Positions 13,301 to 25,300 of a stretch of DNA of 64,000 nt are shown piece after piece; positions within the stretch are counted from its first letter, which is position 1; every line of letters begins with the position of its first letter. Both the position numbers and the translations under genes were made by a program. The notes beneath the pieces were generated by a model. The model was not told the origin of the DNA. It did not search any database and saw only the letters and a program-made list of their open reading frames with translations. Source of the stretch: Littorina saxatilis (taxonomy: Eukaryota > Mollusca > Gastropoda > Littorinimorpha > Littorinidae); contig NC_090261.1 in assembly GCF_037325665.1 (NCBI RefSeq), positions 26,350,413 to 26,414,412 on the forward strand. The letters are read 5' to 3'.

Positions 13301-16300
13301 GTCGGGCATGCTGCTGCCCGTAAGTTCTATTTGAACTCTCTGCCACGCAATCTCTTAGACACTTTTTCTCTACCACGAGCACCACTTCCGGTGACACCGG
13401 AGTTAGCGACTCTCAGGGAGGATGGCTACAATAAGGACAGAGCTGTTCCTTATACAGAATCCGCTCTCGTAGCATTGGAAGAAACAGGGAGATACAACCT
13501 AGAGTTAGCTTCCCTTTTGGAAACGCTACTCAGGTCCCTCTCCCGTTCTATCGCTACGTCCTTGGAACCGTTTGAGTTTCGACAAGACGCGAGCGGAAAG
13601 GATGTGACGACGCTGCTCGCTACTTTGGCCAAAGTTTCAGCCGAACAAATGCGTCTTTCTGCGCATCTTTATGCACACGCGGTGCACACGCGCAGGTCAG
13701 CGTTTCTCTCGGGTTCCAGGATCCAAGACAAAGCCACGCTTGAGGCTCTCAAGTTATCCCCGTTCATGGAGGGTGCCTTGTTGGGGCAGCCGTCTCTCGA
13801 CGCGCTTCACAAGCAAACCCGGGACGATCGGGATTTGGCTATAGCCAAGATAGCGCAACACGGCTTTCCTAAGCCTCAGAGCAAGAGCTTCGGACCACCT
13901 AAACCTTCTGCCTCTTCGGCGAATAGGGGCAGGTCAGCACAAGCCAGCTCTTCTTCACGAGGACGGGGAAGAGGCCCGCCTTACCATAAGAAGAAGCCGT
14001 CTTTCGGCAATTCAAGGGGGTCGGGACGCGAAGCACACCCCCAATGATGCGACCCCGAACCACTAGCCCATGCAACCACCACACCTTTGGTCTCAGGCGG
14101 CCTGTCATGGTCCCTTGCTCTTTGGTTACTAAAGGTAAACAATCAGTGGATAGTGGGTATAGTGCGTTCGGGGTTCAGACTACACTGGAAGGAGGGGAAG
14201 ACTCCCTTAACCAGAGTTCCACCGTTGTTCAAGTTTCCCGTCAAACCGGAAGCCAAAATGGCAATACAAACAGAATTCTTGTCTCCTCCAAACAGATTTA
14301 TGAGACAAATCAAGTTCACAATGGAGACACCAGCGTCACTCAGGCCGGGGAACCCCTCCTCCCAGGGATGGCAGGTCTCGGTTCAGTTAGAAAGCTGGTT
14401 TCAGCAGACCGCAGAGCAGTGGCTAAATCCATGGAGCTCACAGGGAGTTCTCATCACTCCCCCTCCCCCAGGGGAGGTTTTGTTCACAGACGCTTCCCTA
14501 TCAGGCTGGGGTGTTCACCTTTCTCACCACACGGCCTCATGCACGTGGACAACAGGTCATGCCCTCTCACACATCAATGTGCTCGAGTTAGAGGCTGTAG
14601 CCCACGGTCTCCAGAGCTTTCTATCGCTGGTGGCAGGCAAACATGTTCGTCTTCATACAGACAATACGACTGTTGCATCCTACATGAACAAACAGGGCGG
14701 TTCCCGCTCTCTCACGCTTTCACTCAGAGCATGCCAAATTCTGAAGTGGTGTCACCAGCATCAGATCACGTTATCAGCAAAATATCTGCCGGGAAAACTG
14801 AATGTTTTGGCAGACTCGCTCAGTCGATCCTCGAAAGTACTCCACACGGAGTGGACAATCACCCACCACGCTCTCCAGCGGCTTTGGGTGCAGGCGGACA
14901 AACCGATAGTCGATCTCTTTGCAACCTGGTTCTCAAGGATGCTACCAGTGTTCATATCCCCGTTTCCGGAAGCCTGGAAAGTGAATGCACCGGAAGTCGA
15001 CTGGACACGACTCACAGCTTATGCTTTCCCACCATTCCAACTTCTCGGAAAAGTGCTGAGGAAAGCAGAGTCAGAACGACCATCCCTGATTCTAGTCACT
15101 CCAATGTGGTCGAGTCAGCATTGGTTTACGGATCTCCTCCGCTTTGCAGAAGGTCCTCCCATTCCTCTAAACCTGGAAAAGGGAGAATTACTGCAACCAC
15201 GCACCGGCATTCAGCACGAGAACTCACAGTCCCTGCTCCTTCACGCATGGAGACTGTGAGAAGATCCCTGCGTCGGTCGGGTGCCTCGGACGGGACACTG
15301 GATTTGGTTCAAAAAGCGCACAGGACTTCTACGAACTCAGTGTACGCTTCACATTGGACAGCTTGGGTTAAATGGTGCGCGGAGAATCAGGTCAGTTCTG
15401 TCTCCCCGCGTTCTATGCAGGTAGCTAACCACTTATCTTGGTTAGCAGCTCAGGGCAGCTCCCCCTCGTCTCTTCGAGTTAGACGTTCTGCTATTTCGGC
15501 TACGCTAAGGCAGTTGGGTCACAACATTAACCTCAGCGGTGTTATCGCTAGTGTCCTAAAAGGTGCGTCGATGGGTTTGCTAGAATCAGAGCCCCAGTTC
15601 CTGCTTGGGATCTCTTCCTTATTCTAGAATTCTTAAGATCGCAAGATTTTGAACCGTTGCAATCAGCAAGCTTAGTTAATCTTACCCGTAAGACACTTTT
15701 GCTTCTTCTTTTGGCCACTGCAAGAAGAGGCAGTAAAATTCATGCCCTCTCAGGCTTATCTAGAGACATAGCTTTCGAAAAAGATGGCTCTATTTCTTTA
15801 CGTTTTAGGCCGGATTTTCTAGCCAAAAACCAGAAGCCTGATCAAGTTTTCCCCATAATCAGAATTCTTCCTCTTAGCAAAATTCTGGCGCCAGGAGACC
15901 CCGATTTGTCTAACTGCCCAGTTCGAGCTCTTAACAGTTATCTGTCCCGCACGGCTCCTATCAGAGCTAAACAGCAGAAGCTTCTTTTCTTATCTCTGAA
16001 CACTGCTAGAGACAAAGACATAGCTAAGGTAACTCTTGCTAAATGGGTCTCAACGCTGATCACCGGCACGTGGTAAGGCATCCGCCCAGTGATCGGGAGG
16101 TCGCGGGTTTGAACCCCGGCCGGGTCATACCTAAGACTTTAAAATTGGAAATCTAGTGGCTGCTCCGCCTAGCGTCTGGCATTATGGGGTTAGTGCTAGG
16201 ACTGGTTGGTCCAGTGTCAGAATAATGTGACTGGGTGAGACATGAAGCCTGTGCTGCGACTTCTGTCTTGTGTGTTGCGCACGTTATATGTCAAAGCAGC

Positions 16301-19300
16301 ACCGCCCTGATATGGCCCTTCGTGGTCGGCTGGGCGTTAAGCAAACAAACAAACAAACAAACAATCAACGCTGATCAAACAAGCGTATGAGTGGTGGCGC
16401 AAAAAGAAAGGGGGGGGGGGGCAGTCAGTGCTCCCTCTAACGTCGGCAAGGACACAAGAGGCAAGATCCTGGGCATCCTCCTTAGCTGTGCTAAGATCAG
16501 GAAGATTATCTGAGGTCCTCCATTCTGCCTACTGGAGATCGGAGGATGTTTTCATCAACTATTACCTGCGCGACATTTCCAGTGCGCGACAGGACAGTAC
16601 CAAGGCGCTACCAGCGATGGTGGCAGCAGGGCAATTGTTGCCTAGCTCATAGGTGAGCACCCCACCACCTTAGTTAGCAATCTGCTATATGTGAATTGGG
16701 ATAAGATATGTAATTTAATTGAAAATTTTAATAATAAATTTTCATTTGATTAATATACTTACCCAATTCACATACTAAAGTCCCTCCTGCCTACCCCGCT
16801 TTAGATCCCCTAAAAATAAAAGGGCGCTTCGAGCGAATGAATAAAACATGACGGCGAGAGCACGCGTGCGCAATGCATGTTGGGAGGTAACCTTGACCTG
16901 GCGTTGTCATGTGACCGTCAAGGCTGTTCTATTTTTAGGGTTACTTCCCCCCTACCAGGGTGGAGCGTAGTTTTCAGCGTTCTAGCACTAAACTGAAGTA
17001 AATTGCTATATGTGAATTGGGTAAGTATATTAATCAAATCAAAATTTATTATTAAAATATTCGATTAAATTACATTTTAATCACATATTCTTACTCCAAT
17101 TCTTATGAATGCATTGACTTTAGTTCCACATGCTAGATGTCGAAAAACCTCTCAAATTACCTGCCCTTAGTAGGGTGGTAACCAAGCTAAAAGCGACGCC
17201 ATAGCCGTTGCTATGGCCTGACCTTGCTCGGTTACCCATAACACCCTGCGCACCACATGAGCGCCAGCATCCGTAATAATCATTCTCGACTTTCGACAAC
17301 ACACGGTGGACGTGTCCGAATTTCGCTCTCACTTTTGGCCTTCACATGCCTGCTTGTCCGTGAGACTAGCCGGTTTCCTGTGGGTCTACCTGTCCGTCTA
17401 CCTTTTGGTGAGATCTTTCCTGTTTATGTTTGGTTGAATGGTGTTAGCTTTGTGTTGAACATGCACGCAGACGTTTTTTGTTCTGGGTGACTGTTTTTCG
17501 CCGGTCTTAAAATGGCCGACAACAAAGCTAAACTCGGCGCGAGACTGGAAGGTGGCAAAGCTCTTAGCCTGGTTTAGTAACTATTCCTAAGAGTAGCCTA
17601 AGAACTTTGATTTGCCTATTATGCGGGTCGTAGATCCGTCAAACAGCACTTCTTTTTATGTTCCTATCCCTCCGAGGGTGGGTTCAGTTCTTTCACAGCT
17701 CGCTTCCCCTGTTGGGGTTAATCAGCCTTTAGGCTCCTTATAGACTTTTTGTTGGATCGTCGTCGGTGCGACTGATGGGGGGGGAGTGGCCGTGTGGCTA
17801 TTCTTTCCCCTTTCTCTGTGTAAGAGGAATCAGTCAATGTCCTCCTTTTGGGGGGACTTAACGATGTTTTGTGTCTATATTCTCGGCTGTTTCAGGCGCG
17901 ATCGGCGGTTCCCGCCCTCCCGTTTCGTCAGCTTCGCACTGTGGCCTAGTGCAAATGGCCTGTTCGGTTCAGCCCGTTTTTTGCCTCTGGTGGCTCTGGG
18001 CTGTTCTCGAGCACCCCTTCCTTTTAGGAGGGGGGGCCTGCTCCCTGCCTGCGTCTAACCACTCTGATTACCGCCGGTACTTCACAGTGTGTTACGCAGC
18101 CCCCCGCCATTGGGGGGGATAGGGGGGCGCTCCTGCGTCGCACCGTCGCCTGGTGCAAACGGCCAGCTCGGTTCAGTCCTTTCTGCCACTGGTAGGCTGG
18201 GTTGTTCGCGAGCACTCTCTCCGTAAGGAGAGGGGGTCTGCTTCCTCTCTTTCTCTTCCCGCTCAGCTTGCTTTTAGCAACACTGCAGTGGGAAGTCAGC
18301 TCTCTCCCCTTGCGGGAGAGGGAGAGAGGGGGCATGGTAAGTCACAGCCTGGGTTTGGTCCCACCTTGTCCCACTGGGGGCAGGGGGCTGTGTCAGCTTC
18401 CCACCCTTTCCCGCCCCCCGGGCGCGTTGGGGTGGCGGCTTTCCAGGCTACGTTACATACCCCTTCTCTGCTCCATTTGGGGCAGGGTGGGGGGGTATCA
18501 GTGGCTCACTCTTTCCCGCCCGCTGGGCAGGATCGGGTGGGGGCTGGAGCAGCGTTCCACCCTGTCCCTCCCTCTGGGTCGGACGGGGTGGGCGCTGTTG
18601 GACTGTCTTCACAGTCTGTGCCTCTATTGTCCTGGCCTGACAGTCGTCCTCCTCCCCTATCGGGTTGTGTGGTCGGTGGGCTATAGGATTACGGCAGGTG
18701 GACGGAGGGGGGTCGGCCGTTTTTCGGTTCGTCTCTCTCCGTCGCTCTTACTGCTGCGACCAGCCACCCCCCTCCTCATCTGGGGGTGGCTTGGCTCAGG
18801 CCTTGCTACACAGTGGGGGTGCTATGTACGGCTTTCCAGGCTACCTTACATACTCCTTCTCTGCTCCGTTTGGGGCAGGTGGCTGTGTTAGCTGCCCGCG
18901 CTTGTCGCGGGTAGCGGTCGCGAAACAATGAGCTTGACTCTCTTTTGTTCTCGGCAGGGTGTCTCGCACAGTGGTCAGGGAACAATGAGCTTTGCTCCGT
19001 TTTGTTCTCTGCACGGGCTGTGCCGGCTGGCTACATGGTCAGGCGGAGACAGAACGTACCCTTTCTCTCCAGTCTCCCATTCTTTGTGTTCACAATGATC
19101 TGCAGGGACTCGGCTTTAGTATCGCCTGGCCGGTGGTCATTGTCCGTAGCCAGCGTAGGTCACCCCCCCCCCCCCCTCCTAGGGGTGGGTGAGTGATAGG
19201 GCTACTTGACTTCGGCAGGTGGACGAGCGAGGATCGGCCGTTTACGGCCGTTTCTCTGTTTCAGTCCTTACCCCGTCTTGGGGTTACGGCTGTGCTGGAC

Positions 19301-22300
19301 CGCCCCCCTCCCCGCTTGGGGTGGGTTGTGGTCATACCAGGTAGTCTGGTTCTTAGCACTGAGATGCTTCTCTCGCACAGCGGGTGGGGTAAGACGCGCC
19401 GGGCCCGGCTTTGTCTTGCTTCTCCACTCTCTCTTCTTCTTGGCAGAGATCTGTGCCAGTTACCAACCCCTCTTCCCCCCACCTCTTGTTCAGGTGGGCG
19501 GTTTTGGGTTGGCAGTCAGAGACTGATCACGCTTTTCATCCACACTCTTGGCGGGTTATTGGCAGGAGATTTAGTGCGCGACCTCCCCTGCCTCCCCTCC
19601 TTTTGTGTTTTACACAACTGGTGGTTAGGTTCGGACTTCTTGTTTAAGGAGGGGGAGTGTATAGGGTTGCCTACTGGTTGTAGGCTTCCCATACATAGAG
19701 CGGCTGCTGTTGCAGTTTACTTTGGCCCGGATAGGTTGGGGGTGTCTCTCTTCCTTCCTCTTCCGGGATGCCTTTGGGTTTTCACAGGCTTTCTCGCAAT
19801 TTGTTTCATTTGCTGAGTCTGCGGTGATTGCCTGCCACATGCCACACTTTTTGGCTTGATCCGCACCTTAGGATAGTGGTCTTCAGCCTACACCTTTCCC
19901 GCTGCTTTTTACGCAGGGGACTGCTGGCTTCGGGGTTTCAGGCTGCTTCGTCCTCACTTTTAGTGCGGAAGAAGATAGCAGGGAATTTTTCAGGCTCAGG
20001 GTCTGATCCGGACTTTTTTTATGGCCAGGGGTTAGTTTCTGGCTTCTCTTACAGACCACAGGGAACATGGAGTTTTCATGATATTACTCCTCCCTCTCCT
20101 CTCTGGAGGAGATAGGATGGCATGGTTTGGAGTTTTCTGCTTTGGCTGAGACTCTCTTCTGTGCTTTCTTATAGGCAATCTTATCCTCCCGGAACGCTCT
20201 TTTGAGTTAGGGAGGATGCCTTGGATAAGGCTTTAGCCAGGCTGCTGGCAGCTTGGGCTAGGGTCGTCACGGAGCGGAGTGGTTTCTCTGTGACGTTTTA
20301 GGCCCACACTGTTTTGGCTTGGTGTGATCTCCTTCCTTTACAAGGGGTTTGATTTCATGCTGGTTGCAGGAAGCAAGGGTCAGGCTTTTTCGGGGGTTGT
20401 TGAAACCTACTCAATAGCTGGAATCTTTCCCTTCCTTCTTGGACCTCTGGCAGCGCATTTAGGCGCTCCCAGTTGCAAAGGGGTGTTTTGGTTCAGTGTC
20501 GCCTCCCTCTCTGCGGGAGGTGGGTCGGCATGGGCTAGAGCTTTCAGCTTTGGCTGAGATTTTCCTCGGTGCTCTCACATGAGCTTTCCTTCTGTGTTTC
20601 TGCACACAGGAAAGGGCTCGGTTTCTGGGGGTGTTGGTCTCTGGACTTTCTCGGGGGCTGGTTGAGCTTTTTCAAGGTCAATCAGCTTGTCAGCTGCACT
20701 TTCTTTTGGTGTTGAACCAGGTTTTTTGCCTGGTGCTCTCAGTAACCAGGCTAAATTCCGAGCTGTCCTTATCCCAGGTTTTTTACCTGGGCATGCTGTT
20801 CGACTTTGTCTCTTGGAAGGTTTATTCTTCACACAAGAGAGAATAGGGAGGCTATAAGCTCTTTTCACTGCCAGACTGGCACGAGAGCAGGCCTCTGCGG
20901 GGTCTTTAGACCCGATCTTCGGTCGGACGGTATCGATAGCTATACTGGCTCTCTAGTCTTTCCTCAAGTTTTTTCGGGGGTTCGGCCTCTCAGGTCTGGG
21001 ACATGAGGGTCCTCCTCCAGAGTGGGTTCCTCCACTCGGGAAGGTGGCTGGAATCCTTTTGGATCGCTCAGGGGACTTTTTTCCCTAGCTCTGTTTCCCC
21101 CTGGACTTAGACCGCTTTTTCGATGCGTTTTCGTCTAGATGGGGCCTGCAATGGTGATTGCAGTCTTGAGGCTGTGATGTAGACGTGAATCCTTGGGCTT
21201 CTCTTTTGCCTGAGGTTAGGAGCAGTGGCTCTTAGTCTACTAGCCTTTCCCTTTTTGCTATTTACAGGCATGGCCTGTTGCATTCGGGCAATTCTTCTGT
21301 TGCTTCTTATGTGAACTAGCTGGGGTGAGCAAGTTCTCGCTCCCTGTCAGACAGAGTATAGGGGATTCTGATTGGGTTTCACACTAAATCATTTTTCTCA
21401 GGGGAATTTCTCCCCGGCCAGCTCTGCGATCTGGCCGACTCGCTCAACAGGTCCTTTCAGGGCTTGCACAGGGGTTGGCCCTTCTGCTGACGGGTCTGGA
21501 GGCGTGCTGTTTGTGTGTTAGATCATGGGTTCTGACTCTGGTCTTTGGGAACGAAGCATATATTTCCTCCACTTTATCTGTGTATGCTCCTTTTTTGGCC
21601 CCCTTGGCCAATTGGGGATTTAGAGCGGGGGTGCAACTCCTTAGCGCCCCTCTCTCAAGCCAGGTGGTTTTTCACCTCTGTTTCAGTTTTTGGCTTTGGA
21701 CAGCTGGGCCTCTTCTTTGAGGTTCCGGCTTATCGGCTATCTCAGCTGTTTTGAAACAAATAGGCCTCTCTTCTGTTGCTCATGGCGCTCTTGTCGGCAT
21801 GATCAAGGGACCTTGTTTTACGAGGTTTAGAGGCTCCCCCTTGTTTAGCGCGTGGGACTTTGTTCTATTTACTCTGGGCCTCAGCCCTATAGGGCGGTGA
21901 GGCACATGCGTTTTTGGGGTTTGCCAGAGGATGTAGCCTTAGGGCTTTTGGTTCCGTTTGTTCACGGTTTTTGGCCAGGTTTTGGGGTTTCAGAAACCTG
22001 GTCAATATCCTCTGGTGTTTGATTCCCTCCTCTTGGGAGGATTATCGCTCCGGGAGATTCGGATTTTCTAACTGTCTGGTTGGACTTTTTTAATCCCTTT
22101 TTTGACGTTACTGTCTTTTGGAACCACGAGCTTTAGCTCAGGTTCTTATTTCTTTACATTGGAGCAAAAGAGACGTCTTTTATTTGTCTCTCTCTAGGGG
22201 CTCTGCTACATTCATAGGACAGTCCTATGAGTGGTGCGTTCCGAACAGGGGGGGGGGGGGGGGGGGCGTTCAGTCCTCCCTCTATTCCTTTTCAGGCGTT

Positions 22301-25300
22301 CGGGAGTCTGGTGTTCTTCTCTGGCTGGTGGTGTTCCTCTCGCCTATGCGAGGTTTGCCAACAGCTCGGGTACAGATTTTGTGCTTCTTTTATTGCCGTG
22401 TTGCGTTCTGGTCGCCTAGGCGAAGCTTTGCAAACGGCTTACTGGAGATCAGATGATGTGTTCATCGGTTTCTATCTTCGGGATATCTCCTGCACGCGGC
22501 TTGATGGCTCCAGTTCATTGCTGGTTTTAGTTGCTGCAGGGCAGGTTCTTACAAGGACATAAGTAGGTTCCCTCCACCTTTAGGAGGAATCTGCATTCAT
22601 AAGAATTGGAGTAAGAATATGTGATTAAATCGAAAATTTTTAATTAAATTTTGATTTAATATAATATACTTACCCAATTCTTATAGTTAATACCCTCCCA
22701 TCCGTCCCCGCTGGATTATGTCCTTGGGGGTTTGTTTGACAAATAGTCTCGAATGATTATTACGGATGCTGGCGCTCATGTGGTGCGCAGGGTGTTATGG
22801 GTAACCGAGCAAGGTCAGGCCATAGCAACGGCTATGGCGTCGCTTTTAGCTTGGTTACCACCCTACTAAGGGCAGGTAATTTGAGAGGTTTTTCGACATC
22901 TAGCATGTGGGACTAAAGTCAATGCATTCATAAGAATTGGGTAAGTATATTATATTAAATCAAAATTTAATTAAAAATTTTCGAATCTTATCCCAACTCA
23001 CATATAGCATTTAACTTCAGTTTAGTGCTGATGACGCTGCACTGCGCATTACCTTGGTAACAAGGGAAGCACCCTAAAAAAAAAGGGTGGCCTTGACCCG
23101 TAGGTCACTGCCCAGACAGAGGCTGCTTCCGCTTGTGCGTGCGCATAAGCAGCGCGGCCATCTTTGCAAACTCACTTCTTCTCCAGCGATCGTCCTGATC
23201 GGACGCTTTTCATCGCTACGCTCGGGCTTCTTCAGCCCACTGACTGCTACGGCAGCCTTTCTACCTTTGTTGTTGTTTTTCTTTTTTTCTTTACACCTGT
23301 TCCTTGTCCTGTTGTGCTCTCACACCGCCCCGTCCCTGCACTCACTGCTCCAACCACCTCTGAATTTCGTTCCGCTGCCAGACTTGTCGATTTTACAGAC
23401 GCTCCAGGGGGAATGTCGGGTCGCTGCGGTAGGCTACCCTCGGAAGATGACACTGCACTTCTGCTGAGTCACTTCGACGGTCATGTTCAGTAGTGGGTCT
23501 GTCCCGAGCTAACGGACGCAGCCCACTACCTACTATGCCCCCTACAAACGACATTGACTTTAAGTCGCGGAGCCAGACTGAGTGAGCGTCCCCTCCAAAG
23601 AGCAGACCGCCACAACGTCCCTCCGTCGACCCCCCAGAACGTCACACGTTGAAGACTGACAGCAGAAGTACTATTCAGGGAAGGATCGAACAGGAACACT
23701 GAGACTAAGGTCACCATTAGAGCTCCGGGCATGAAGGGCCACAAGAGCAAGGACAATTTATATTTTTGATGATTAATGAGATGAGGATGATTATAATGAT
23801 GATGCTTTGGATTTCCAATTTGGTTTGAGACTACGTGACAGGGCAACACTCTATGCTTACTGTCATAATATATCCTGGTGTCAACCAGGCCTGAGAACTG
23901 ACCCACCTGCGGTGTTGGTCAGGTATACAGAACCTGAGCACCCTCAAAGTCGCATTCGTTAAGTGAATGACACTCGGCTGTGTGATCCCAGCCTTCCCAT
24001 AGGAACCATAGCACTTCCACTCTGGGTAGGAGCCGACCGTAGCCCGAAAACCCCACATGACCCTGATGGGATTCGAACCCACAACCAGGCCCGCAGCCCG
24101 ATGCGCTAACCACTGCGCTACGGGGGCCCGGTTTTCTACCCTGGTTTACCTTCGGCTTCGTTCTCCTCTTCATTCCTGTTCTCGGGTGAGACATTTCCAA
24201 ATTATTTACAGTTTAGGCTTTCGAAAGTTGGTCTTGTTTACTTTTCCAGTAAAGCATAGACTAACGCAGCTATGGCCGATAGAGGCAAAAAGAAGCTAAG
24301 CAGGTACCTGCAGAGCTCTCACCTAAAAGTCAAAAGCCTAAAGCCAAAAGCCAAAAGCCTAAAGCATCTGCCACAGTAAAGGTTTATGAACCTGCAACAC
24401 AGAAATCTTTCGAGGTACAGATAGACCCCCCCCCCCCCCCCCCCCCCCAGTACTCCTGTCATGCCTTCCCTTCACCCAGAGATTGTTATTTCTCAAGCTA
24501 AGGATAGCGCCACTAGTGATAATGTTGAAGTTACCGCCATGCTCATGTCTATTAGTGCACAGATGAAAACGTTTTCAGCTGAGCTTAAGTCTCAAAGAGA
24601 GGAGTTTCTCTCCCTCCCGTCGGGAGTTGGCGGTCCTACCTCGATGGCGAGATTGAAGGCTACCCCTTCAGCTACCATCACTTCTGCAGACGTTCACGCT
24701 GTACAGACTGTCAGAGATTTCGTCTCTCCGCTCTCACACGGCACTTCCGCCGTCGGCCTGTCCAGCCACTCACAAGGTATGTGGTGTTCGCCAGTAACTG
24801 GGTTCTCCAGTGGAAACGAACAGCGTATACAGGAGGAAGTACCCCCCACCCGAATGCCGGGCAGAGGGCGAAAGTTCTGATCACCTGGCTGCTTCGTCAC
24901 GCTCTAGTGTACGGGCAGGCCGGGGTAAGGACCCTGATACGCGTTCGATCATTGATCGAACGGGTCACTCGCTGCTGTCAGGCAACGCCGATAAAAACGC
25001 GTCAGCGCTGATACAGCAGTTACCCACTTCCGCCCCTGGGGCAGGAAGCTGTCTCGGGAGAGGCATCTAGCGGGTATAAATTCCCGCAGGTGTCCTCTCT
25101 TCCGGTTGACACTACTCATGACTATGACAGTCACGGAGGCAGTGAATTTCCAGCAGACACGGAAGCGCAGGACGGTCAATCGTATTACGGTGCTTCTGAG
25201 GTTGAAGACACCAGCTTCCGTATACCGGTCAAGCTATCACATGCGCTAGCAGGTGCAGCGGAAGTAGCCTCTCGGTATTTCGAAGAGGGAGTGGTTTCAT

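Larger units (their letters stand above)
11421..17060 (+). mobile_element. DIRS-like retroelement 1 (fossil)
   Basis: A tyrosine-recombinase retroelement of the DIRS group. Parts read left to right: 5' inverted terminal repeat (about 11421-11640), gag-like ORF (11810-14047), RNase H region (about 14450-15150), tyrosine recombinase regions (about 15250-16650), internal complementary region (about 16690-16790) and 3' inverted terminal repeat (about 16840-17060). The two terminal arms differ by only about three positions by eye over roughly 220 nt, so the copy is young. It is broken, with a few breaks and not every expected part recognisable, and it is interrupted by a SINE at 16063-16364. It lies in profilin intron 3. 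Confidence 0.85.
17061..22980 (+). mobile_element. DIRS-like retroelement 2, defective (fossil)
   Basis: It has the DIRS frame: left inverted repeat about 17061-17290, internal complementary region about 22600-22700 and right inverted repeat about 22757-22980. A recombinase C-terminal segment (AYWRSDDVFIGFYLRDISC) is readable near 22440-22500. The interior is otherwise heavily decayed (many breaks) and its + strand is visibly poor in A and rich in G and T, unlike elements 1 and 3. Yet the terminal arms match almost perfectly (about one difference by eye in 165 nt), suggesting a recent insertion of an already defective copy moved in trans. Confidence 0.75.

Noticed and set aside
18153-19816. 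Several overlapping G/C-rich ORFs of 80-230 codons
   Set aside because: They lie in the decayed interior of DIRS element 2, overlap in different frames and show no host protein features.
22244-22267. Poly-G run, and poly-C runs at 24427, 43313, 48022, 54524 and 56199, as functional motifs
   Set aside because: Long homopolymers are prone to slippage and sequencing error; nothing else marks them as functional.
24065-24130. tRNA gene on the - strand
   Set aside because: The head has boxes A and B but runs into a long retroposed body with target duplication; it is a SINE head. The same applies to the heads at 16063, 47151 and 51836.
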